Of a stretch of DNA of 64,000 nucleotides, positions 11,540 through 21,804 are shown piece by piece. The stretch spans positions 61,576-125,575 of the forward strand of contig NW_027270352.1 of assembly GCF_030848805.1 (NCBI RefSeq), read 5' to 3'. This DNA is from Temnothorax longispinosus. Its lineage: Eukaryota; Arthropoda; Insecta; Hymenoptera; Formicidae. The notes below the pieces were generated by a model that was not told the origin of the DNA, did no database searches, and saw only the letters and a list, made by a program, of their open reading frames with translations. Every line of letters starts with the position of its first letter. Position 1 is the stretch's first letter. The position numbers were made by a program, and so were the translations under genes.

Positions 11540-14005
11540 CTATTGAGGCACTTGACCAGGAATGTTGATTATCGTCATATTATTTGATAATTGTTGCGAT
11601 CTTTCTGGCGCTGTATACGGACGGATTAGCGTAACTTTATTTTCGTAACTTTCACTAGGACTGATATTTAGATTCAAGGGATCTAATATTGTAGTCATAG
11701 TTTGTGTGCTTTTCTCTCCAGCGAGAGTCCCTACATTAGGCGTAAGATTTCGTAAAAGACTTTCGCATTTAATAGTTGATTGCTCAATTGGAAGAGGGGC
11801 AGTCTTATTTCTCTTTACAAAAACTTTCATAATGCTTCTCCTTTCATTGGTACCTATAAAAATATTTCATATTGATTTAAGATGTTATATATTTGTTTTA
11901 TTAACATAGGTACACGTACCATTGCACGATTCATTTATTAAAGCTTCATCCTGAAATTTTTAGAAGAAAATATCAGATCAATAATAAGAAATTTAAACTG
12001 AGAGATTTGTGTCATCATATTTCTAAGATACAAACATAAAGCTAGATCTTCATCTATCGTGACGCTTTGATCGTGATCGTAAGCAATGAAGCCGTCGTAA
12101 ACCGTATATCTATGCCCATATATCTATAAACACACTTTTCTTCGCACGTCGAGAAGGTTGACAGATTAGGTTAAAGCGTTGTAATCGTAAGGGCCTTGGC
12201 ACATAGAAAAACTTAAGCAGTAAAACTTAAGCAGTAAGAAATCAACAGTATGGATTCGCTACCGCTTAGGGCCGTGCCTTAAGTTCTTGACTGTGATTGG
12301 CTGATTTGCTTACTGGTTGAGTTTTACTGCTTAAGTTTTTCTATGTGCCAAGGCCTTAAAAGTTCAAACTGAGTCAACTTATACAATGAGCTTACGATAG
12401 CTGTTACTACGAGCGTTACGATCGCTTAAGCGGGGAGCACACACTTCTGCACAACGCATAATGCGTAAGCATAAGAAAATTGATTGATACACATGTGCAT
12501 AAGGAAATAGACCAATCAATTTTCTTATGCTTATGCCGCATTATGCGTTGTGCAGAAGTGTGTGCTCCCCGCTTTTTACAATGAACTTTACGATAGATGT
12601 AGTTCGGGCTTAGAGCGACTGTGTACAATTAATATTCATTGTGCACCTTTGCCGCCAAAAGATCTTTAATAGGTTTAAAAGGATTGGAGTGTATAGACAC
12701 TTTCGATGGCGCATTTGACACAACAGACTGTGCCCGTTGAACGCTTTTATGTTGAAAATTCTGTGATTGTTTGACTCTGTTGTTCAGAACAGCATAATTC
12801 TTCACTATAATATCCAATAACCATCTGCAGAAGAATAAATTCTGATCATCAATATGACAGTATATACCATTAATCTCTTATTTCGTACACGTATCTAAAT
12901 CTTCTTAACAGTAATTCTAAGCTTACTTATATCCATCCTTTATACCCGCAATACTACTCTTGGATTGCTCCTTGTCATAAATGCAGGAGCACGTTTCTAC
13001 TCTTGTTGGACATCTCATAGCATTAGCTGCACGCTCTACATCCAGGTTTTCAACCACATCTAGCTCGTCGATAGCTTCATTCAGATCTTGTTTGTTGGCG
13101 AGTCTATGCATACATTATGAAAATCTGAATGACATTTGTACCGGCAATACCACACAACTTATCAACATCTTTGATCATTATATGCACACAAATGACCTAA
13201 TCTGCTTTTCGTATGTGCGCAAGCAAAAGTGTGCAGAGACATAACTTCAGAGATCTCTTACAACAATATTGGTTTCGTCGAAATATGTTCGTGTGTGATT
13301 AATTCGTTAAATACAACTTTATTCTCTGCAAGACGGGAAATATCACTAGCATCCACCACGTATATAAGTCCATGTATCTAAAAGATGTCAGTTGAAACAT
13401 ATATAGAGATATTGAAGTTGCTGTTTGCAGTTAGCAATGTTAGCATAGATGTAGCAGTCAATTGTCTTATTTTCTTATCGTAACATTTAATTATAACTAT
13501 CGTTATTTATTTTGATTTACATAAGTCACTTACATCGTTGTAATATTTAGGCCACAATGCTCTAATCTGAGAGCTGCCTCCGAGATCATATATCTTCACG
13601 GAATATGACTTGTGCTTCAGGGATACCATCCGGAATCCTACCGTGGGCAGCACCTTCTGATCTGAATCTACAGAACAAGAATATGTATTGTACCAAAATT
13701 TAATACCATACAGCGATAAGCTTCATTTGCAGGAATTTTCGCTTAGTGTTAAACCTATTTTTAATTCTTGAAAAATTTACCGCCACTAATGTGATTGAGT
13801 ATCATAGACTTTCCGGCATTGTCCAGTCCCACAATGAGCAAAACAATGGTCCTGAAATCGTTGAAAGATAAATGTAAACAAAAGGACGTCATCTCTCTCC
13901 TTATTTCATATCCAACACGCATTCATCGTTTATAAATGATGCGTACTTCTCTGCTGTACGGTTTCTTCGCAGCCTCCTCAGTATACTTCTGATGCAACTA
14001 CTCAT
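11540..14005 (-). CDS. ADP-ribosylation-factor-like protein 13B, complete eight-exon gene
   Basis: Atypical ciliary small GTPase (ARL13B), in animals a membrane-bound activator for ARL3 in cilia. Exons on the minus strand: 14005-13947, 13851-13781, 13667-13534, 13377-13262, 13103-12927, 12824-12647, 11950-11920, 11853-11540. They total 1080 bp, or 359 aa plus stop, with all phases matching. Visible GTPase motifs are P-loop GLDNAGKS (exon 2), PTVGF switch I, DLGG (exon 3), NKQD (exon 5) and a TCS G5 motif. After DLGG comes SSQIR, so the usual catalytic Gln is displaced, as in known ARL13 proteins. A Cys at position 4 is a possible palmitoylation site. The C-terminal 170 residues are low-complexity and end GQVPQ, loosely like the RVxP ciliary signal. 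The donor of exon 6 (GTGCAC) is weak. Exon 7 is only 31 bp. Intron 6 (696 bp) carries two foldback elements. Confidence 0.9.
12191..12356. mobile_element. Foldback element in ARL13B intron 6
   Basis: Inverted arms with GGCACATAGAAAAACTTAAG near the left end and its inverse on the right, flanked by TAA on both sides. About 165 bp, non-coding; a Harbinger-type MITE by its target site. Confidence 0.65.
12425..12578. mobile_element. Foldback element (AAGCGGGGAGCACACACTT family)
   Basis: Second insertion in ARL13B intron 6. The same family occurs at about 14434-14738 (itself interrupted) and 51630-51777. The arms contain GCATAATGCG and CCAATCAATTTTC-type segments. Confidence 0.7.
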
Positions 14006-14149
14006 CGCGGGAAAAGAGAGAGAAAATCGCAATCCCATGCTTCCCGCGGTCTCAATCGCACTCCGGTGGACTTCTGTTATTCATCGAGTCCTTCCTTCCT
14101 CTTTGATTATTGGCTCCTGCCTCCATCCTCCATCCTCCATGCCTCTTAA

Positions 14150-14262
14150 GGGCCAAAGCACATAACATGGCGTAGCGATATACGACGGTCGTAGTTGGTC
14201 GTAGTCCCCGACCTGACATGACAGATCAGGATCAAGATACGCCAAAGCTTGTGCGTTAGGGC
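14150..14262. mobile_element. Truncated small element (CCAAAGCACATA family)
   Basis: The left end and body match the complete copy at 45059-45187, but the right end is missing where the next repeat begins at about 14264. It lies some 145 bp upstream of the ARL13B start codon, so it could sit in that promoter region. Confidence 0.6.
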
Positions 14263-14286
14263 CCGGACACACACTTTTTCGTAATG

Positions 14287-14427
14287 GTCAATCCAGACAA
14301 ACTTGCATAGCGCATAAACATAAGCATAAGAGAATTGATTGGTCCATATGCATGTGCATAAAAAAATAGACCAATCCGTTTTGTTATGCATATGGTTATG
14401 CACCTATGCAAGTTTGTGTGGATATAG
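14287..14427. mobile_element. Foldback element (GGTCAATCCAGACAAACTTG family), copy 1
   Basis: Inverted arms around an AT-rich centre. Copy 2 is at 14741-14885, and a third truncated left end is at 14888-14918. Confidence 0.6.
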
Positions 14428-14433
14428 CTTTAT

Positions 14434-14738
14434 AAAGCGGGGAGCACACACTTCTGTATAACGCATAATGGGTGCGTTCAGCCGATACTCCGCTAGCCTA
14501 GCAATCGTGAGCAGTCGCTCGTTTCCTCTCCTTTTAATCCATTGGGTCAAAGGAGAGGAAACGAGCGAAAACGAGCGACTGCTCACGATTGCTAGGCTAG
14601 CGGAGTATCGGCTGAACGCACCCATTGCGTAAGCATGAAAATTGACTGGTCCATACACATGTGCATAAGAAAATAGACCAATCAATTTTCTTATGCTTAC
14701 GCATTATGCGTTATGCAAAAGTGTGTGCTCCCCGCTTT
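14434..14738. mobile_element. Foldback element carrying a second foldback
   Basis: The outer ends are AAGCGGGGAGCACACACTT and its inverse. Between about 14469 and 14626 sits a different palindrome, GGGTGCGTTCAGCCGATACT and its inverse, which splits the outer arm. A relative of the inner one is at 54473-54648. Confidence 0.7.
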
Positions 14739-14740
14739 AA

Positions 14741-14885
14741 GGTCAATCCAGACAAACTTGCATAGCGCATAAACATAACCATAAGAGATTTGATTGGTCC
14801 ATATGCATGTGCATAAAGAAATAGATCAATCCGTTTCTTTATGCATATGGTTATGCACTTATGCAAGTTTGTCTGGATAGACCTT
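14741..14885. mobile_element. Foldback element (GGTCAATCCAGACAAACTTG family), copy 2
   Basis: Arms GGTCAATCCAGACAAACTTG and CAAGTTTGTCTGGATAGACC. It directly abuts the previous element. Confidence 0.65.
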
Positions 14886-14921
14886 GAAGGTCAATCCAAA
14901 CAAACTTGCACAGATGCATAA

Positions 14922-15265
14922 GGGCCTAAGCAGAATGGCTGTCTTGGCAATGTTTTATGCCTTAAGTCTTTGTCTTATGTAACGCACAATACTGTACAGT
15001 ATCTAGGTCATGGTGGTCGAATTTATATCAAAAACAAAAAAAAATTAATATTTTTTGTTATACGTGACGACCACCACATATAAATTCGACCACCATGACT
15101 TAGATTTTGATGCGTACTTTAATTCTAGACAAGAATTTTGCATTTCTATAAAGCCAATTAAAAGATTAGTGTTAAGAAAAAAACTGAAAAAAATCGGCTA
15201 GGATCACGGCTTTAGGATCCTTAAGGCATTAAAACACTGCCGAGACAGCCATTCTGCTTAGACCC
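14922..15265. mobile_element. TAA-flanked foldback A, with a nested palindrome
   Basis: Ends GGGCCTAAGCAGAATGGCTG and the inverse, flanked by TAA at 14919-14921 and 15266-15268. A separate palindrome (GTCATGGTGGTCGAATTTATA) is nested at about 15004-15104. Harbinger-type target site. Confidence 0.75.
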
Positions 15266-15268
15266 TAA

Positions 15269-15418
15269 GGCTGAGTTTCCACTGAGCGCGTCACGCGTCG
15301 CGTCATCCAATCAAAACATCCCATTTCGATTCCGTCACAAGAATGTAATGAAATGGGATGTTTGGATTGGTTAACTTGTGACGACGCGACGCGTGACGCG
15401 CTCAGTGGAAACTCAGCC
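15269..15418. mobile_element. TAA-flanked foldback B
   Basis: Ends GGCTGAGTTTCCACTGAGCG / inverse, between TAA 15266-15268 and TAA 15419-15421. A second member is at 54245-54404 with TAA on both sides. Confidence 0.8.
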
Positions 15419-15421
15419 TAA

Positions 15422-15800
15422 GGGCCTAAGCAGAATGGCTGTCTTATATCCTTAAGGCAGTGTTTTATGACTTAAGTCTTTGTCTTATGTAACGCACAAT
15501 ACTGTGTTAATGTTTTCTGTCTTGTGTAGTATACGCGACGTATACTACACAAGACAGGAAACATTAACACAGTATTGTGCGTTACATAAGACAAAGACTT
15601 AAGTCATAAAACACTGCCTAAGGTTATAAGACCGGTATTCATAGTCGGTTCTTATATTTAAGACCATCTTAAGTACAATCTTAAGATGTCATTAACCAAT
15701 CACAGAGCCGTATTAGCATCTTAAGATATTACTTAAGACGGTCTTGAAATAAGATCTGATTATGAATACCGGCCTAAGACAACCATTCTGTTTAGGCCCT
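15422..15800. mobile_element. TAA-flanked foldback C, with nested element
   Basis: Same family as A, with TAA at 15419-15421 and 15801-15803. A 145-bp element with ends GACCGGTATTCATA / TATGAATACCGGCC is nested at 15630-15774 between its own TAA copies. The stretch 15804-16430 is AT-rich with a TA-dinucleotide run at 16088-16121 and no gene. Confidence 0.75.
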
Positions 15801-16080
15801 AAGCATATGCTTACGCGCATATATAAATCACGTGACGGTCAACGGCCAATCAGAATTGTCACCATTCATACGTCATCATTATGCGGTAAATTCGAAGTTA
15901 CTATCATTTCTTTACAATACACATTATAGAAAGTTACTATTTTGCCATTGTTTAGACGTCATTGCATAAAAGTTATACATTTTATTGTAAAATTTCTATA
16001 ATGTAGTATATACGTTAATACGAAATACTTTACTAAGATGTGGGATACAAAGTATATATTTGAGGTTCTTTGACGGCTAA

Positions 16081-16124
<44 letters not shown>

Positions 16125-16429
16125 ATTAATAAAGTATTAAAATTGTTAACAGTGTTAATTAAATGAATAATAAATATGTAAATAAAATGGGCAATAAATT
16201 AATTTGATAAATTATTATTTAAATAAAAATGTATAAGAAGCGAAATTAAAGGATTAAGGAATAAAACATTAAATTAAATAATTTAATATTGAATTAATAA
16301 ATTTTAAAATAATAATTAAAGAAATGTATTCCAGGAAAAGAAAACAACAAAGATGTGTATTAAAATATTTTATTGTTAGTAAATTTTACTAATTTCCTTC
16401 TTCTATTTTTTTCTATTGCTTTCACATAT

Positions 16430-18832
16430 CTGCCGATTAATTACACGAACTCGGATATATATGTTCGTGTTCGAACAAGACACAAAATAACATCGCGTGG
16501 TAGTTGAATTGGTCGTATTTTGTCATGTAAAATATCAGCCAATTTATTAAATATTAATTGATCTTTTCAAAGATTTGATTCGTGATATTTTTCGAATTCG
16601 ATATTCATTATTCGCGCAGTTGCTATCATATCTTCTGAGGGGTACATACATTTACCGCGAGAAATAAATTGTATCCAATCTCCATTGTTTATAGTCGGCA
16701 TTTCTCGAGTTTCGACTCCGAACTGAGGGTATATGACTTAAATCTGTAGGGTAAGGTTACATACCCAGCCACATATTTTAAGCCCTCGTCTTCAATAATG
16801 TCCGCGATATTCATGTCATCTAGAGACGCAAGAAGTTGATCTTCTTCGACAGTTGCATGGTACGTAGATAAATCGCATATGGCTATATTATTATTACTAG
16901 AGTAATATATATTCGTCACGCAGTACATGATTATTATTAAAAATTAAAGTAACCGTGACTGGCAATATATAACGTCTTTTCGATATGAACATTGAAAAAC
17001 TGTGAGCCAACTTGGTTTGTCGGATTCACACAGCACTTTTTTCGGATCAATCATCGAGACATTATTAATTTTGACCATGGTTTTGGTCAGTTGATGTAAT
17101 TTCTAAATTAAATAGTTTTTAAATTTTATTGCGAAAAATATTACCCCAGCCAGGGTTTGAACCTGGAACCTCCCGTATACCGTGCGGGTGTCTTGCCAAT
17201 TCGACCACTGAGGCTGAATTGGCAAGACACTCGCACGGTATACGGGAGGTTCCAGGTTCAAACCCTGGCTGGGGTAATATTTTTTGCAATAAAATTTAAA
17301 AACTATTTAATTTAGAAATTACATCAACTGACCAAAACCATGGTCAAAATTAATAATGTCTCGATGATTGATCCGAAAAAAGTGCTGTGTGAATCCGACA
17401 AACCAAGTTGGCTCACAGTTTTTCAATGTTCATATCGAAAAGACGTTATATATATTGCCAGTCACGGTCGATTTAAATTACTTTAATTGTTATTCTATAT
17501 ACTGGCGAAAAAAATTTATTATTCTGATTATTATTAAAATTATATATTTGTCGCCCAGTATAATATTATTATTAACGTTAGATATGTCACGTACGTAGTA
17601 CATTATTATTATTATTATCATTAGATATGTCACGCATTACATTATTATTATTAATGTTATATTCACACAGTTCTTCTTCTTCGTTGTGGGGTTCACCTGG
17701 CAACACATATAGGGTGTCAGCATTTCGCTCAGCATACCCGATATTTCCCCACACTAAATCCATTATCAAGGAAATAATTTCGCGCCAATTTCAACAAATG
17801 TGGCATATCTGCAAATACATAAATCTTATAATTTTCGTTTATAGGATGCTGAAAATAACATTTCTTTGGTGCTATTCCTAGGCCAAGGTCCAACCACAGT
17901 GCCATGTTTGTCGGGCCCATGTCGCATGTCATTGCAACAACCGTATAACCTACATTGTACAATCGCGAAATAATGTGCAAAATGTTATCTTTAGTCATAG
18001 GCGTGTCATAATTATAGTATACAGGTTGTTTCCAATTTCCAAACAAACTGCGGACCATGACGCACTGGCATGTTTTATGTGGACCTACAACTTGCTGTTT
18101 TTTTCTATCAATAGCTACTTTATTGGATAAGTACACCTCATCAAATGTCAATATAACCAATGTTTCAAAATCTGGCATGCTTTTACTCTTGAAGCGCATG
18201 CAATCGAGTATAGCATTTAAAACACCTGGCTCTACATTAATGTCGGTTGCCCACCTTCGAAGCGTTTGTAGCGATGGTAGCGGTATTTTCATAACGTTTC
18301 TGAGGTACCGGTATGCTTTTGGACTGACGCATCTCAATGACAGAGCACTGGCTATATCTTCCGAAGACCAAACTACATATTTCTGAGAAGGATTCAAAAG
18401 CATCCGAATTTATCCTGGCGTGAATACCCTTTTCAAAACATCGTACATCTTCGTTTCGTATTTCTTGTCGGCTTTAATGACTGATTTCGCTTGAACTGCT
18501 GCATTTTCTTCTTCACTGCAGCGAGTTGAATTTTGCTGAAAAACGATAACTTTCATATTTATATATTACATCGATTATAAATTATCTCTGTAAATAGCAT
18601 TTGAAGTAACTTCAATGATAAATTACTTGTAATTACAAGGTTGTATGTAGAAGTGATTTCAGAACTTATATTTATAAAAATAAAAATAATCACCTGCAAA
18701 AGATGGGCATTTACAAAAACGCCCATGTCATTATGAAAATAAAAAAAAACACTAACCTATCAATTTTTTTTTCTTCTTATAAATATTGAATTTCTTTTTC
18801 AAGACTGCTAATTCCCATTGCAGTTTTTGTCT
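16430..18832 (-). pseudogene. P-element/THAP9-like transposase, decayed
   Basis: Minus-strand remains of a P-superfamily transposase, a DNA cut-and-paste enzyme. Order on the coding strand: a coiled-coil exon at about 18831-18770 (QKLQWELAVLKKKFNIY), then from about 18545 a segment leading into FTPG, a stop codon where the family has a sense codon, and IRMLLNPSQKY. The main block 18403-17729 holds the helix-turn-helix and RNase-H-like core, with LTFDEVYLS and CDMGPTNMALW as the acidic motifs. A 510-bp foldback at 16957-17468 splits the gene. The C-terminal part resumes with GLKYVAGYV near 16760, is frameshifted near 16720, and continues through WIQFISRGK and VILCLVRTRTYI to about 16440. The N-terminal THAP zinc-binding exon was not found. 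It is dead through at least one nonsense codon, two frameshifts and one insertion. Confidence 0.8.
16957..17468. repeat. Foldback with a tRNA-like core, inserted in the transposase pseudogene
   Basis: Two arms of about 250 bp, nearly identical and inverted, begin ACCGTGACTGGCAATATATA. Each arm holds a tRNA-like segment next to the centre. On the strand reading away from the centre this includes an A-box-like TGGTCGAATTGG (complete in one arm) and a perfect B box, GGTTCAAACCC. The anticodon arm is CCCG/CGGG with a 9-base loop, and no acceptor stem closes, so I read it as a tRNA-derived SINE-like sequence and not a functional tRNA. Confidence 0.6.
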
Positions 18833-19148
18833 AAAAGCAAGAAATAAAATGCGAACAATCTATTATATCATATCTATATATATCGTATATAAGACTAACG
18901 TACATAAGACTAATACCATGCGGAGAAAATTAATAGATACATTTTGTCAAACAGTCCAAAAATAAATACAATAAAATTAATGTACGATTAAAATTAACTC
19001 AGAAACGACATATACTATTCTACAATACTGATTCGTGTTCTGTAATATTAATAAAAATTTAATATTACATTTTTTCTTCAAAAACAAGATACAACATTGG
19101 GTGCGTTCGGTTTGGACGCTCACGCGCTGTAAGCGCTTATGAGCGTTA

Positions 19149-19314
19149 AGGCCATTGCACGTAACAAAGTTTTAGTTATAATCGTAAGGCTGTAAGGAAA
19201 TAGACCAATCACAGTCGATTATTCTCCTCGTGCTTGAAGAATAATCAAGTGTGATTGGTCTATTTTCTTACGGCCTTACGATTATAACTAAAACTTTGTT
19301 ACGTGCAATGGCCT
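19149..19314. mobile_element. TTA-flanked foldback
   Basis: Ends AGGCCATTGCACGTAACAAA / inverse, flanked by TTA at 19146-19148 and 19315-19317. The last 27 bp of another member survive at about 54437-54463. It lies inside a larger, less clear repeat starting GGGTGCGTTCGG at about 19100. Confidence 0.75.
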
Positions 19315-19344
19315 TTACTCACGTCGTTCGCTTTGGAGTTGTAA

Positions 19345-19492
19345 TGCCCGGTCTGCAATGAATGTCGGAAGTCGGAGTCGTAAGAAATTGACCAATCACA
19401 GTTCATTATTCTTCGACCGCAAGAAGAATAATAGATTGTGATTGGTCAATTTCTTACGACTCTGACTTCCGACATCCATTGTAGACCGGGCC
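19345..19492. mobile_element. TAA-flanked foldback (CCCGGTCTACAATG family)
   Basis: Inverted ends TGCCCGGTCTGCAATG / CATTGTAGACCGGGCC with TAA at 19342-19344 and 19493-19495. The arms contain GACCAATCACA. Confidence 0.7.
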
Positions 19493-19616
19493 TAAGCGCT
19501 TACGGACCGACTAATGACGTCATCGTGACGTCATAACTTCTGCTGACAAACGCTTATTTCTGCAAGGTAGGGCAGTGTGAGCGTGATCAAGCGTAAGCGC
19601 TTGAGACCACCGTGAT

Positions 19617-19752
19617 GCTGGGTCTACAATGCGAGTCGCAAAGTCGTGAGTCGCAAGACGTGACTAATCACAGTCAAATTTGAAGAGAATAATCGACTGT
19701 GATTGGTCACGTCTTGCGACTCACGACTTTATGACTCGCATTGTAGACCCAG
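19617..19752. mobile_element. Foldback (TGCTGGGTCTACAATGCGAG family)
   Basis: Ends TGCTGGGTCTACAATGCGAG and the inverse, with TGA on both outer sides. A close relative is at about 47240-47372 and a more distant one at 62501-62622. Confidence 0.7.
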
Positions 19753-19785
19753 CATGAGCGTTCGTCGCGTTCGGACGTACGGCTC

Positions 19786-20109
19786 TCATCTGCTCATGAC
19801 AAGCGGTGACCTTTTCTTTTTCTTCCTGTGATGGATCTTGCTTGACTCCATTCTGTTGGAGCTAATCTTCGGAGCGGCTGCTTTATTGCCTGGAGCACTG
19901 GCTTTTCTAGAGCGGCCCTGTAATTCTGGAGTAGCCGGAATTGTGCCTTTTTGGAGTAATCTCTGGTGGACTGGAGTAACTGCCACGGTGCTCACAGAGA
20001 ATATCGGCGGATCATTTCTGAGCGCTCGTGAATAGATTCTACACGGAATGCCGACTACCTGATATACGATTATTCTCCCGAGGGGGTGAGTCATAAAGCG
20101 AAGTATCAA
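19786..20109 (-). CDS. Unidentified 107-codon open frame
   Basis: Open from ATG to stop on the minus strand, with a basic, Ser/Pro-rich C-terminal half ending KKKKRSPLVMSR. I recognise no domain. It lies between foldback elements and the start of the non-LTR retrotransposon and may be chance coding potential or a leftover gag-like piece. Confidence 0.2.
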   Translation of the reverse strand: MILRFMTHPLGRIIVYQVVGIPCRIYSRALRNDPPIFSVSTVAVTPVHQRLLQKGTIPATPELQGRSRKASAPGNKAAAPKISSNRMESSKIHHRKKKKRSPLVMSR

Positions 20110-21586
20110 TCAGACGGTCTAATATTATTACTGTCCTTTTGTTTAATGATTTTTTTGTTTCTTTCTTTTGCACACGTCTTGTGTTACAGTTGAATTATTC
20201 AACATTGATAATTATATAATATTTATATAAGTTCATTTGCGTTTTCTTAATCAATTCTCATAATGTTAGTCCTATCGTAATGTGCTTATTTTGCGGTATA
20301 TACAGATAGTTAATTTACATTTATTCAGCGTATTCTTTATTCTTTAGTTTTAAGTGCGTATCGCCGCATTCTAACGGTATTTCCTATTTGCGTCCCTTCG
20401 ACCTTATTTACGCATTATTATATTTACTTCTATTATTCTCTCACTGCGACGAGAATTCTCTTATTTACTTCCGAATGGTATTTTGCTATCAATCAGAAGG
20501 ACTGATATATTACTGTCCTCTTTGTTGAATGATTTTTTCGTTTATTTCTTTTACACGCGCCTTGAGTTACAGTTGAATTACTCAACATTGATAAATTTTA
20601 TACTTATAAAAGTTTATTTGCGTTTTTATTTTGCGATATATGTTAATAGTTAAATTACAATTATTCAGCGTTTCCTTTATTATTTTGGTATTAAGTGCGA
20701 ATCGCCGCATTCCAGCGACGCTTGCTATTTCTATTTACGCCCCGTCGACCTTATTTACACTTTATTATATACTGTAAAATGTTTGTAAAATGTTTGTTGA
20801 GAATCCCAACTCTGATTGTAGATGGGAATGTTTCCTTTAATAATTATCGTTTCACCGGTATTCACGAAGGAATTTGCAGGACGACCTTGACGACGTGGCG
20901 CGGGTATTATCGACACCGCTTATTACGAAGGAAAACGAGGGTGGTGTTGATGGGAAAAGAAGACAAGGATAGATAACGCTTATTTAATATGTATTTCACT
21001 TTTACATCTCCGCGAAGTCCATTGCACGGACTTACGAATTACGAACCGATACGCCGGGATACGATTACAAAGGCATGAGCCCTCCGACGCATGACCGATC
21101 TCTTGGGAGATTCCTTCATAACTCTGTCGAACCTTCTCGCGCACTCAACTCGTCTCGACTCGCTTGAACACGTTCGGACTTGTTTGGCCGTTACACATTT
21201 CGCGTAAACAACTTGCGTCATTGCCACCCGACCAATCATACGCACTCTCCGATCGCGCGCTGGCAGCGGTGGCCAGCGCCTCTAGCCATCATAGTTATCG
21301 CGCCGCTCGCATGCGACATGTGGAGCCACCTATCGGGGTAGGCCTCCTTCGATTTCTTACAATACTCTGTATTATCCCTTCATTATGACGGGAATACTTT
21401 ACATTTTACGTTTAAAGCTTTCGGTTTAAGACCCATCACAATTTATCATATGTTAGCTTGAGATCCCTCCTGCGTATTTGTCACGTATTTGCTGGCGTGT
21501 TGCTGTATTTACTTTGTGCTGTCTCGCTCGACGAGTTCGTTCGGGTGTTTTTGCTCACATTTCCTGACTTGTATGTCAATAATAGA
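20105..21586 (+). other. Presumed 5' region of the non-LTR element
   Basis: A diverged direct duplication is visible: about 20105-20440 repeats at about 20490-20770 (shared TACAGTTGAATTA, AATCGCCGCATTC and CGACCTTATTTAC). Such internal 5' repeats occur in some non-LTR elements as promoter units, but here that is inference. I see no gene in it. Confidence 0.4.
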
Positions 21587-21804
21587 ATGCCGAAGAATTC
21601 GAGCCGCAAATCGCCCAAGGACGGAAACGATCCTAAACGTCGCCGTAACGATACAGAGAACGTGAGAGATCCCTCTATGGATTTGAATAAATCTCTCCCT
21701 CGTGAGAGTCAACCTACCGGTAGAGAGAAATTTGTGCTTTCACAATTAAATAATAGATACTTGAAGTCAATCATCGCGCCTTATCCGGTACAGTCGTTCA
21801 CGGA

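Noticed and set aside
17157..17275. Functional tRNA genes
   Set aside because: B boxes and anticodon-like arms are present, but no acceptor stem closes and the anticodon loop is abnormal in length, so these are tRNA-derived repeats.
17587..17881. Asn-rich frame NINNNN next to the transposase core
   Set aside because: It is a translation of an ATT trinucleotide repeat within the pseudogene and not a separate gene.
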